64,000 nt of DNA, from assembly GCA_020736575.1 (NCBI GenBank), contig JAGPYM010000089.1, positions 1 to 64,000 on the forward strand, given 5' to 3'. This DNA is from Thelonectria olida. Taxonomy: Eukaryota > Ascomycota > Sordariomycetes > Hypocreales > Nectriaceae. The translations under genes were made by a program, and so were the position numbers. Shown here piece by piece: positions 46,598 to 58,327 of this stretch. The notes under the pieces are model-generated. The model did no database searches. It saw only the letters and a program-made list of their open reading frames with translations, and had not been told where the DNA came from. The stretch's first letter is position 1. Each line of letters opens with the position of its first letter.

Positions 46598-48431
46598 ATG
46601 AGTGGCCCCATCGATCCAAAGTCGCCGGGCGGCGTCCCAGACGTCAAGGACAACGCCCAGGTCGAACACGCCTATGATCTTGACGAAAAACCACACGTCA
46701 GCAAGGAAAGGGCAGATGCAATCGAGGCAGAGAACCTGGAGCATAACATGGGGGTCCTCGAGGCAGTTCGAGCCTACCCCATGGCTACACTTTGGGCCTT
46801 CATCATGTCCTGCACTATTGTAAGCTGCCTGTTGCCCCTTCTCCAACGACGGATTGTAGCTAACACGATCTTTAGATCATGGAGTCTTACTGTGTCTTCC
46901 TCATAGGTAACTTTATCGCCCTACCAGCGTTCGCGAACGAATACGGCATCTGGTCCGAGTCAAGCAACAAATATGTCATCGAGACCAAGTGGCAATCCGC
47001 GCTCCAGGCGGTTGGGCCGATTGGTGCGCTCATCGGCGTCTTTCTCGCTGGTCCCCTCACTAGCCGTATTGGATATCGCTGGGCGACTATCACCGGCCTC
47101 ATGGCCCTGAACGGCTTCATCTTCGTCTTTTACTTTGCGAATTCGCTCCCAATCATGTTCCTGTCCCAGATTCTCGAGGGTATCCCGTGGGGAATTTTCA
47201 TTGCCAACGCACCAGCATACTGCAGCGAGATCGTACCTATCCAGTTGCGAGCCCCTGCTACCCAGATGCTGCAGATGTTCTGGGCCATCGGGGCCATCAT
47301 CGTCGGTGGCGTCACCTACCATTTCAACACTCTTCTTGAGCCCGCCGCGTACAGGTACGTTCTCTTCCGTACGGTAAGCAACTCGTCTGCTAACGGGAAA
47401 TCAGGGTTCCTATTGCACTTCAATGGATGTTCCCCACCCCTCTCGCTATCCTTCTCTTCTTGGCACCCGAGTCGCCTTGGTGGCTGGTTCGAAAGGGACG
47501 TCTCGAGGAGGCAGCCCGTGCGGTGGAACGCCTGGGACGCAAGTCAGTGGTTGGCAATCTTACTGAGTCTGTCGCCATGATGCGTCGTACCATTGAGCTC
47601 GAGAAGACCGAAAAGGAGCCCAGTCTTTTGGAGCTGTGGAAAGGCACTGACCGCTACCGTACCCTCATTGTGTGCTGTGTTTACGCGGCCCAGAACCTTA
47701 CGGGCAACCTTATTGCCAACCAGGCCGTCTATTTCTTCGAACGTGAGTTTTCCTTATTGCTATTTCAGGTGAATCGTCAACCTAATTCAAGCGCAGAGGC
47801 TGGCATAAGCACGGACACTGCCTTCGCCCTAGGCCTCATCACCTCAGCCCTCCAAACCATCTTCGTGATGCTTTCTTGGATTCTCACAACCTACCTTGGC
47901 CGACGCACCATCTACCTCTGGGGTTCCGGCTTTAACGTTATCCTACTGGTCGCTCTCGGTGTTGCGGCTTCTGTTGGCAAGTCGACCGCAGCCTCTCTTG
48001 CGCAGGCGTCCCTAGGTCTCATTGTCTCTGTCTTGTTCACCCTAGGACCTGCACCCGCTTCGTGGGTCATTATTGGAGAGACATCGGCCATCCGCCTTAG
48101 GCCTCTGACGACTGGTGTCGGACGCGGTTGCTACTACATCGTGAACATTCCTTGCATCTTCCTATCAAGTTACATGCTCAACCCGACGGTACGATTCTCC
48201 TCTCTCCAAAGCTTTCAAGTCACACATACTAACACAGTATAGGGTGGAAACCTCGGCGGCAAGTGCGGCTACGTCTGGGGTGGCACTGGCTTTGTTTGCC
48301 TGGTTATGGCATTCATCTGGTTGCCAGAGATGAAGGGTCGGTCCTATCGCGAGATCGATATCATGTTCAAGCGTCGTATCCCGGCTCGCCAGTGGAAGAA
48401 CACGGTTATTGATGTGCACGACGACGAGTAG
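46598..48431 (+). CDS. MFS sugar transporter (alpha-glucoside / maltose permease-like)
   Basis: Five exons (46598-46819, 46876-47354, 47405-47742, 47797-48188, 48243-48431) encode 539 residues. It is a 12-helix plasma-membrane sugar/H+ symporter of the SP family, closest in pattern to fungal maltose/alpha-glucoside permeases. Motifs: a long acidic N-terminal tail, IMESYCVFLIGNFIALPAFANEYG in helix 1, RIGYRWATITG, QILEGIPWGIF, PESPWWLVRKGR, LGRRTIYLWG, and LPEMKGRSYREID near the end. The tandem CreA-like repeat about 450 bp upstream suggests glucose repression. It is intact although both neighbours are pseudogenes. Confidence 0.93.
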
Positions 48432-50849
48432 ACGGAGATGCAGTTAGGGGTAGTGGCATGGTTGCGCAGTAAGATCTGAGGTGGGGAGTTAGGCCGGATT
48501 CCCCCTATTGCTCTATAACGTGGAGGGATCACCTAACGCGGTTTCGTACACAATCGATAACCCTTCCACATAGTCGCCGAAGAAGAAGAGATTGGCTACT
48601 TTTGTTACCAAGGAGGGCTATCTAAGTTTTCTAATCATATATTCATTTCATTTCGCTGCATTGTCTGTCTGCGGAATCGTCCCCAGAGCCACATCCCCGA
48701 ACCTCTGGCAATGAAGAGAGTCCTATTGTCTCGAATGTGTTGGTTATGTAGGTTTGGGAAATTTACGTACAAGCAATGTTTGACCGCCGCCGACACGATA
48801 CACCTTCGAGACTGAACTTCGCAATCATGGTCTTATCCATGGTCTTAGTGCTTGACGTGGAATTTCAATCTAAGAGATAGAATAGACTTGAGGACTATTC
48901 AACCAGATATAGCAGCTTTTGAAGAGACTCGTTTGAGCGCTAGGATCCAGTCTATACGAAGGTGATCTGAATGACAGCGGTGGTGTATGCAATAGGTAAG
49001 CGCATTAAGAACCCGGTCGTAGCCGGCCACGACATTATTAAGAACGTGATGTGGTTGTACGCTATGGTCTGATGCATCGAGAGCGACAGTAACGCCGTAC
49101 GATCCTGGTAATTGTACCACAGCCTCATCCCCTCCCATAGCAGCCCACGGAAGCCGCGTCTGGTCAAAGCTATGCACCGAATCAACAGCCGCCCCCTTAT
49201 CGGGCAGCAGCCGCACTACGACCTCGTCCCCTCACTCAGCAGCAACAGCAGCGTCGAGCCACCAGCACCCTTCGACCCGATAGCGCCCCTTATCGATTAG
49301 CCACTTCGTTTTCGATATGGTCATTCTTCAAAGATCCTACTAGGCCTGTACAGCCTTGCTCATCCATTTCATCGATGTAAGTGTCTCTCGCACACCCAAA
49401 TTCTTTCTGTACTGTACCTGGCGATGATCAACCGCTGCTAGTAAGCGCGCCCTTTGTCAAAGGAGGCCGCGTCAAGTGCAGGGCTAAGGGTCACAAGACG
49501 GAAGAGCCCTCAGACACTCTTCTGAGCAAGGAGGTGTACTGTGCAGTCTCGCGTGCAAACACAGTCTTCCGGCTACGGAGCTCCAGGCAAGGGATCTTTT
49601 AGCGGGGGAAATGACCAAGTCTATAGTATCAACGCATTATTGTGTACCTAGATTATCGGCTTTTTTAACAGTAATAATAGTATCGACGCATCTTTTTTGC
49701 GATTGCTAGACAACGGTCCTCATTCGATCCATCACGGCTAGGCATTGGCCCCGATTGCCTCCCTCGCAGAGCCCCCTTCATGGGCCGAATATCTTTACTC
49801 TCTTCTATATCTAGCCTAGACATCGTCTGGCCCCCGGGGGATTAAATGTGAGGCCCTCCTGTGCTTTTCGCGACATCAGTCAATACACAAACGCACACCA
49901 CGGGTGAACCAACAAGCTACGAGCATGGAACACCAGTCTCAACATGTGTTCGACCCAGTAACACACCAACATGGCCCTACATAGTTTTAACAAACATAAA
50001 TCTTCCTATGCTGATCAGAGCTTCAACATACCTGTCTAGCGTCGGATAGTGCATGAGCCGACCTCTGTTTGCGTCCCTGAGGGTCGAAAGCAGGGATACA
50101 AGGTCTGTATATAGGAACAAGAACATGTGCTTCTTTTCATCATCTGTTTTTGGCCGTGCTGGGGACAGAGAGTTCTAGGTGTGTTGCAATGGATAAAGGG
50201 TTATCAACAAACTGATTGATTGGGTGTTGAGAAGAGAGTCGCGTGCTTGGGCGTTGGTCACTGTTAGGCCACGGAAGTTGACAAGGACATGACTCAGACC
50301 GACTGGACTTTGCGTAAATACCGACAAGTCCGCTACTTCTTGACGCCCTTAACAGTTTTGAGATTAGAAATCAAGGTGGCTTGTTTTTTTTGGGTCTGAT
50401 TCGTAACGTCACAACTGACCTGGCGAACTGTTAGCCGCCGAGTGCCTCAGCATGGTAGACTTTTCCAGGTTCCCTTCTTAGAACGCAGTGACGCCCAGCG
50501 ATGATCCTAAAACGTGGAGGGCACTGTATCTTCTGTGGATAATAGCCAATGTGGGAAGACGCGAGGCATGGCGAGTGATTGGTGCGCCTAGACATCGCTT
50601 TTTAGCTCGTGGGAAGAAGTTACAAATTGATCGTGCTTGTGGGCCATCTCGCCATTGTTCTCAAGTATAAAAGGGCAGACGAGATTCGGTAAGCTGCATT
50701 CCGTAAGGATTAGTATCCTTGAGAACTCTATTCCTCGAACCTTTGAAAACAAGTCAATAATCCCGAACGCCAAAATCTCACCACGTCGCTTAGTCGAAGA
50801 GTCGCCCTCAACACAGGGCTCAGAATCCCGTAAGCGGCAGTCATTATGC
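48432..50849. other. Long intergenic region, no supported gene
   Basis: Only short frames. A small CAG/AGC-rich patch lies at about 49200-49260. I see no domain or repeat family. Confidence 0.45.
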
Positions 50850-52402
50850 AACAGCGGCTTCTGGAATATACGTTAATGATCGGATCGCATACAGTCAGCT
50901 GGGCTATGGAACTTGGCAGTCCTCCCCCGGCGAAGTCGCTTCGGGCATCTTTGAAGCTTTGAGAGTTGGTTATCGACATCTGGTATGCTTCACGTCCCAA
51001 GCGAGTTTTGCGGATACACGCTAATTGTAATCAAAGAATCTTGCTAAAGTGTAAGAGTTCCCCATTACTTCCGTCATGGTATTTGTCTTATGCATTCCAT
51101 CTCATAGGTACGGAAACCAACTTGAGGTTGCGCAAGGTCTTCAAAAGGCCTTCAAGGAGATCCCTGGCCTTAGGCGTTAGGACATCTTCATCGTGCGTAC
51201 TCCTGATCTCATGATAAACTCAACTGCTGACCTACTCTTGTGAATAGACGTTCAAGTTGTAGAACATGTATGTATATTGCAACCTCAAGTAGCCATGCCC
51301 TTTACTCACGAGAGGATTTAGACAACATAACCCAGATGAGGTTGAGGCTGCCTAACTGAGTGCTTAGATGAGCTGGGTCTCGATTACCTCGATGCACGTC
51401 TATCTACCTAGGATTACCGCCCATTGAGCCAACCCGCGCTAGCTTTATCTCGTGCACTTCCCAGTCTCATTCAAGAAACCTCTGAGCATGTGGGCAAGGA
51501 TTTGTTCCCACTCACCGAGAATGGTGATGTGGCAATTGATGATGGTGTCTCCATTGTTGAGACATGGAAAGGTCAGTTAAAGACTTCCGCCGGCCGATGC
51601 TCTGTCGTTTGCTAATACAGTTTAGCCATGACTAAACTGCCCAAGTCTAACGCACGCTCCATTGGGGTTTCCAACCATACTATCGAGCAGGTGAGCCGTT
51701 TTCGCCTGGACCATGGGGAAAGTCCCTTTTTGCTAATACCTACCAGCTTGAGGCTATCATCAAGGCCACATATGTGGTCCCGGCGGCTAACCAAGTCGAG
51801 CGTCATCCACTGTTGCGACAGGATGATTTGGTTGCGTACTGCAAGGATAAGAATATCCACTTGACCGCTTACTCGGTGCGCCATGAAAGCTCGCGGCATC
51901 TTGACATGGAACTGACCTATCATGTAGGCGTTTGGCAACAACATGTTCAACATCCCGTTGCTATTCTCTCATCCTGCGATTCAGGGCCTGGCAGAGAAAT
52001 TGTCAACCGAAAATGGAACTATCATTACACCCGCGCAAATATTGTAAGTACTCCGAAACTCGAGGGTCAACAAGGCCGACTAACGGGTCTCCCTAACAAC
52101 CCATAGGCTTAGTTGGGCGCAGAACGGAGGCCACGGTGTCATTCCAAAGTCAGTTACTCCAGTGCGCATTGCAGAAAACTACAACGAGATTACCATGTCG
52201 GATGATGATATTCGCGTTGTTGAGAGTATTGGCGAAAAGCAACAACGATATAACGTGCCTTACGTTGCGAGTGAGTGGTCGAATGGTTTCTCAACAGCGC
52301 GTTTTACTGACCCCCTACATCTCAGATGGCCCTCGATGGGATGTCGATATAGCTTTCACCATTATGCGTGAATCAACTAACACCTCGAGGAATATGAGCT
52401 AG
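50850..52402 (+). pseudogene. Aldo-keto reductase relic
   Basis: Segments of a fungal aldo-keto reductase are collinear: QLGYGTWQSSPGEVASGIFEALRVGYRHL (50890-50985), NQLEVAQGLQKAFKEIPGLRR (51115-51180), NPDEVEAA (about 51330), a central block with [31 protein letters not shown] (51790-51860), GVIPKSVTPVRIAENYNEI (about 52138-52190), and PRWDVDI before TAG 52400-52402. Several introns are still recognisable. It is broken by TAG after GLRR, TAG where TFKLWN is expected, TAA and TAG after VEAA, and unresolved frame changes. The catalytic-Asp/Tyr region is only partly preserved (AK of the LAK motif; Tyr context lost). Confidence 0.78.
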
Positions 52403-53294
52403 ATCCAATCCAAACCCCCCTGACCAAATCGCGCACTTTACCGCTGCTCGAAGATTGGGAGGAAAGATACTTGGAATCAGGCCTGATCCAAATCTGTACT
52501 ACCCTTCTACCAATTGGCAGTATGAAGATGATATGGTCGGGGTAATGCCAATGTCAAGAGTGATGCGACACAATAGAGCCGACTGCATAACACGAGTGTG
52601 CTAGTCCTCGGCGAAACTCCTTTTGATTGCCACGGAATTGAAGCCTTGTAATTCATCCCTCAAGGGCAAGCCGGGAAAATGACCTCGCGGCCCCGCCCAA
52701 AGCTGCCCAACGCAACACACACTCCAAGACGTACGAGTCCCTTGAGAGGAACCGGCTCCAATTTGCAGGCTCGCAGGAGATGTGTTGTAACATTAGGTTA
52801 CAAACAGACGGTTTCGATCAGTTGATACGACCCTTAAGTCCGAGTCCGATACCCGAATGTCCGTGTACAATGCTTCTCTGTAAAGTAGGTCCATACAGCG
52901 AACGACTTCCCACAGAGAGACGAAGGGGTACGCCATTTCGTCAGCCAATTTGAAGTGATACATATCCTCGCTCTTGGTAGTACCGGTGAGTAACCGATCC
53001 TTCAATCTTTCCATTTCGCCTGATTATTGCTGATGGCATCACCATCTGCTAGGTTTGTCTGGCATTCCGCTTTACCAACAGGCTCTGGAGCTCGGTCACG
53101 TCGTCACCAGCTAATTATCGCCACTTGTCTCACAGTAGTAGAGGAGAATAGGTGATTTTGGCAAATGGAGCAAGATTGGCCTGAACGGAATGCTGCATCT
53201 GGTTGGTAGAATATGGATACAAGCAAGGGAGAGAGGTAAGTAGCAGTCTCACGTGCCCATGAGGGGCTGTGCCGTCCGCAAAGTATGATTTGCT
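52403..53294. other. Intergenic region
   Basis: Between two relics. The minus-strand frame at 52793-53014 shows no family similarity. Confidence 0.4.
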
Positions 53295-54216
53295 TTAGAC
53301 GCTCTTCTGGAAACTAAATATCTGATCTTTTCGATACCCAAGCTGTTGAAGTATTCCGGTCTTGCCAGCCAGAGATGATTCCATCCCTGGTGGGCCACAA
53401 ACGAATACCTTGGTATTCTCGTGCTTTGGCAACGTGTCACTTCCTACAACAACTCTAGGCTCACCCGGCCCTGGCGGATAGATGATCCTTCGTTGGGATT
53501 GGATAAAAGGTAAGTAATGGCCAAGCGCCCGGCGAACTCGTTTTCCAAGGCATCAAGTTCTTTCTTCAACACGAGGTCGTCTTCGGTATTGGCGGCGAAT
53601 GTAAGAGAGATGGTTGTCTTGTCCTCAGGATTCCGTAGAATCCCATTTGCAAGCTGATAAATAGGCGTGACCCCAGCACCACCTGTGACCATATTGATAT
53701 GCGGGAACGTTTTTGGCTTCCAAGAGAAGCCTTTCAAAGCGGCAGCGAAGAGAAGTGCCTGTCCCGGCTCGAGCGAGTGAAGGTGCGTACTTTGCTTTCC
53801 ATTAGAGTATTGCTTGACAAGCAGATCCAAAAACCCCTGCTGATCTTTTATGTGGCGTAAGCGGTGACTTGTGAAGAAGGTAGCCTAGTCTGGGCCATAC
53901 TTAATGAACTGATCGGTGTGTATGGCCTAGCTACAGGCATCCAGCTACCCTTCGGCTAGGACATTGTTAGAACGGCAGCTGCAACGAGTAAGATTAGCCC
54001 ATTGATGATGCCTCTTTTAGTCGAGGTAAACATACAGGTAAGAGTAAGGCCACTGACAGCGTCCCCTTTCGGAAAGCTAAACCGTAAGCGTTTGACATTG
54101 TCATTGACCACCTCAAAGCTCTCGAGCTTCAAGAAGACGAAGGCAGGCCCGCCGCTAAATACCTTTAGTGGAGCCCGCGAGTCGGTCGACGCATGGCGGA
54201 CGAGTTCCTTGGGCAT
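53295..54216 (-). pseudogene. NADH-cytochrome b5 reductase relic (MCR1/CBR1-like)
   Basis: Nearly complete in order: FVFLKLESFEVVNDNVKRLRFSFPKGDAVSGL (from 54130), then after an intron an in-frame TAG (53956-53958) just before PKGSWMPVARPYTPIS; next LDLLVKQYSNGKQSTHLHSLEPGQALLF, the NADH-binding INMVTGGAGVTPIYQ; then TAG at 53444, and a frameshift into [30 protein letters not shown] ending at 53295. RPYTPIS is the FAD-binding motif, CGPPGM the NADH one. Reductases of this type pass electrons to cytochrome b5. The N-terminal targeting region upstream of 54216 is uncertain. Confidence 0.78.
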
Positions 54217-56211
54217 GACTCCAAGTGAAAGGTGACTGACGGTGCCCTTGGTGGTAGTAGAGGCAGGCTGACGGCGGTGTCTTGAGAGGCAAAAAATTTG
54301 CGTAATGGCCCAGGGAAGAAGCAGGTGAGTCTGCGAAAGATATTCTGTCTCGGCAAAGAGGAAATCTCGGGTACCTATTGCGGTCTACATATTGACACCT
54401 GAGTCACACGTAAATATACTTTGCAACTGATTGTAGAACCCAAGAACCCCTGTTATCAAGGTGGAAAAGCGAGTGAAAGCAGCTATGGTTACACCGCAGA
54501 ATCTCGCATCAAAGTCACCCATTCCTCGGCCTGGAACGGAGCCCGAGGAGATTGCCAACAACCACAATTGCCCCAGCCCCTCCTTTAAACCCACTCGCTG
54601 TTGTGATTTCCGGTACGGTTGCAAGGTGGCTCTCGGCTCAGTAGGCGGTTAGGTTAGCCAGCCGAGCACACCCACATTCGCCGGTCCAAATGTCATGGCC
54701 AACCTGAGTAACCCCGTCCATTGCGATGGACCCATGGCTACAATGTCGGTAGTTGCAAGCTACTCTCGACCTCCTTTTGAAAGAAAAAGGCCTTATGTAG
54801 CTCCTTCGGGGGCTCAATGTGTCAAATTGTCGATCGATGCTAGTAGGGGACGGTGGACACTTACACGCATCAAACTTGCGGTACTCGGATCCCTACGAAG
54901 AGCGTAGGCCGAGTCACAGACATCTTTAAAATTCAGAAAAGTCCATCGGATGTCACAGTCTCGAACGTGCCCGATTTCTCCTAAGTAGAAGCGTCCGTAT
55001 GCTTTGCAAACTTAGCTTTCTTGCCGTGCCAACCTTGGTCCGAGACGGGTAGCTTTGGCAGTTGGAAGAGCCCTGGGGGGGGGGGTTAACAATCGGCTAC
55101 TCACGATATCATCCCAGGGATGGAACAGCAGGTTAGCTGGCGACATGTGCGGCAAGAATGCCTCATATAACTGTTTAGCGGTCCTCTTGTTGATCTTCAT
55201 GTGCTTGGCTCTCGTTCGGGCAAACTTGGAGAAACGCAGCCTAAGTTCCCAGCGATGAGGTTGCTTATGGCAGAAATGAAAAACTGGCTACTTTATTTGA
55301 CTATTATTATGGATTCCACAAGATCAACTGATTGAGTGTCCAGGAAGTGATTTACACCTCTTTGGGCAAAATGGCCATGATGTCGAAGCCTTTTGAGCGG
55401 CGAAGCACGCCCTATCGTCACTTGTCACTCAGTTCCAGGAGCCAAATTCTCGCTCCTGCCATCCCTGGACGCTTGGACCGTGGGATTTCTTTATGAAATC
55501 AATGATGGATCTAAGGCTGACGTGAAATGCCTAGTGCAAGGGCATGTTGTCAGTAGGCCTCCAGCGCCGTTGCGTTGATGTATGTAGCTTGCTTTTTTTT
55601 TTTTTTTTGGGGGGGGGGTTACGGCTCGTACATGCGAGTTGGGAGTGAGTCCAGGCCTCCACGTTCATTTCCTACTATGTAACTAAGTCAAAATAGACAT
55701 CATCTTCATTCACCCGTTGGTCCAGGATGGTGTCGTCGCACAGTGGTTCAAGTACAATGTATTTCGAGTTTGGTAGTTAATCCGGCATCAACTAATGCTA
55801 CGATTGATAATGGCTGTGTATGTTGTTTGGTTTCCGATGTATGCCACAGTTCATCTTCTTTCTAGCTTATAGTGATAAGCCAAGAGCGGAGGAATAACAT
55901 TCAGACGCTGTTGGAGAAGGGCTAAGGATAGCGTGTGTGTTGTATTTGATGCTATCGGTAGCCTCCAGAGGGGCATTCGGTGTGGCGCGCTGCAGGCTCA
56001 AGCCATATACTGTACAGTATATTAACCCTTACTAACTTCCTCTAAGTCCTATCAAGGCATTATGAAAATGCGTTCAGTCTGTTCTTGGATCCCGCTCGTT
56101 TATCCAGCTCCATTACATCCCTTCAATTTGCTGTTAAAGCAAGTAGATTGTCCGCAATTGCGAAGACTGGCTCTGCTAATATTGCTAACCTTTCCCATAT
56201 CAAAGCCTCCA
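54217..56211. other. Intergenic region with homopolymer tracts
   Basis: No gene found. It contains G11 at 55075-55085 and T16 followed directly by G10 at 55593-55618. Short frames at 54695-54907 (+) and 55012-55200 (-) are not recognisable. Confidence 0.45.
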
Positions 56212-57449
56212 TCATACAATAATCGCCCTTTCACCCTTACCATTCCACACCGGCAATGTATTGAAGAAGTCGTGATCAAAAGTCACATCCGCTTCGCTGG
56301 TCTTATGTAGCTTCATGTGAGGGAACACCCAAACAATGACGAGCCCAAGTAAGAGATAGGGCTCACAATAGGCTAGGCTGCGAGGGATCATTGGTCAAAG
56401 GCAAATCCTAGGAAGTGTCTCCAAACTTACTTTATACCAATACAGCCCTGGCTCCCTTTCGAGAATGCGAGGAGGGCCCGATCCAGTCCCTTCCTGCACT
56501 CATTGTGCTCATCTAACCATCGTTCTGGGAGAAAGGAGTGCGAATCCGGGTAAATTCTTTCGTCGTGATGCGTAATCACAGCCGACATGCCAATGGCGTA
56601 TCCTCTCAGTATCACATACTCGATTTGGTCGGTATCTAACTGCCCTTGAACGTCTAGTCGCCACGATATTCCAAGTCTTCCCTCGTCGGGACGCGAGCAG
56701 TCCGAGTGGCAAGTCCGTACGACAGTCGCAGACCCTCGTGAATGACGGCTCCCAAATACGGAAGCTTTCCAGCGCCGCCCAGGACAGCAGCCGCCCTGAA
56801 CTGTCTATGACTTGGCTCACTTCTGCACTGACCTTTTTAAGCTACTCCGGTTTCCTAAAGAGGGAGTGTGTGATGGCTGCCAAAGGCCCAGCTAACGGTT
56901 TCTGTGCCGGCCGAGAATAGAGAGAAGCCTTCCTCTGTCATGCGCTGGAGGGCCTTCTCGCTTGGTGGTAGGTCTGATTTTTTGAGAGCGCCAAAAGCCG
57001 ATGTCCCGTCGTCTACGCCCTTGCCGACGCCGGCCTTGTCCTTTTGTTATTATTGGCCATATCAACCTGACAACACATGGGTTTTAAGTGGCTGTATTGG
57101 TATATCCAGAGGCAAAACGTCTGCTATTTACTATCAGTGCGTTGAATAATGTTTCCATATTTCAAAAAGATTTCTGGTGAACCTATTTGGTGTGATTAGC
57201 TGATAAGAACCAAATGCAGATCAAAACCGAGGCACCTTGCATTACCAATGCAATTCTTGCATGTTTCAGAGGGGGGATGAACCCAAACCCGTACACAACT
57301 CGCAGCTGTGCGTATAGCGGTTCCCGGAAACTGGGCTCCCAGCCGTCCTGCTGGATTAGACCCAGGTTCTCGCCGAAACAGTAGCCGGATATGACATCTG
57401 TCGTGAACAATCTATATGCTGTTGCCGCATCGAAGGGCGCCCCGTTTGC
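56212..57449 (-). pseudogene. Cytochrome P450 relic, 5'-truncated
   Basis: C-terminal two thirds of a fungal P450: APFDAATAYRLFTTDVISGYCFGENL, then GALKKSDLPPSEKALQRM, the I-helix EGFSLFSAGTETVSW (about 56900-56950), GAVIHEGLRLSYG, HHDERIYPDSHSFLPERWLD, the heme loop FSKGSQGCIGI with its cysteine, an intron, and a last exon ending TGA at 56212. Frame changes separate the segments between about 56880 and 56640, and a stop follows the I-helix. The first visible exon starts at an acceptor at 57450; upstream exons are gone and a hydrolase relic in the opposite direction takes their place. Confidence 0.78.
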
Positions 57450-57459
57450 CTACAATCAA

Positions 57460-58284
57460 GACGGGAGAAGAACTTAGAATTGATCTTTCGGGAGGCGTGT
57501 TCATTGGTGGTGTCTCAACTGGGGCAACCTTGGCCGCTGTCACCGCCCAGCGATGGGTGACGGAAAAGCGGCAGCCCGCCATATTCGGCGTCTTGCGTAA
57601 TACGCCAATGCTTCTGGACAAGGCTATCGTTCCAGAAAAGCTTAAAGACCTCTGGTTCTCGAGGGAGCAGAATGCTGACGCGATGGTCATCGACGAAAAG
57701 GCTCTAGATTATATCAAAACAGCCTACGCTCCAGATGTCTTTTCAGCCCAATATTCGCCCTTCAATATGAAAATGCGCACAAGGGACTTCCTCTGGTATA
57801 CATCCAAGTTTGTTGGCAGGATCCACTAAGGGATGACGGCTTGGTTTACGAGAGAGCGCTGAGCGAGAACGGGGTTCAGACAAAGCTCGGCGTGTATCCT
57901 GGGGTGCCACATGGCTTTGCTGATCTTTTTGCAGGGTTTTCCTTGGTAGAACAATGCCAATCGGATATGTTGAAAGGGATTGGCTGGTTGTTAGGGAAAA
58001 CTGCACAAGAAGAAGATTGCGAAGTCATCATCAGAATCCAGCATGATGCACTCAAGCAGACAAATACATACACTGTATCTATGCACCAAACGGGTGGTTG
58101 GGCAGAAATGATCGATTCCATGCTAAAAGCGCTCCTATCTCATTGGCCCATTGCTCATATTTACCCACTAATAGAATTCCTATGGCCTGATGAACGATGG
58201 CCAGGAGCGGGGCTGAGGCGAGGGGATAAAATAATGTGGTCAACTCCCATGAGTGGTGTCTGGAGGCTTTACCCCAGCATCTGA
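57460..58284 (+). pseudogene. Alpha/beta-hydrolase fold-3 (esterase/lipase) relic
   Basis: The nucleophile elbow GGVSTGATLAA (about 57495-57530), VPEKLKDLWFSREQNADA, and after a one-base frame change near 57780 the segment PLVYIQVCWQDPLRDDGLVYERAL (catalytic Asp) and YPGVPHGFADLF (catalytic His) are all recognisable. The N-terminal third with the HGGG oxyanion-hole motif is absent. Past GIGWLLGK the frame runs on to 58284 without similarity, so the native stop is probably lost. It is joined head-to-head with the truncated P450 at about 57450-57460. Confidence 0.75.
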
Positions 58285-58327
58285 TACTCGCAGGTCTGAC
58301 TCAGTACCTGCAGCAGACGATTCCAAG

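Noticed and set aside
49112..49300. Small CAG-rich frame
   Set aside because: Simple-sequence bias without start context or homology.
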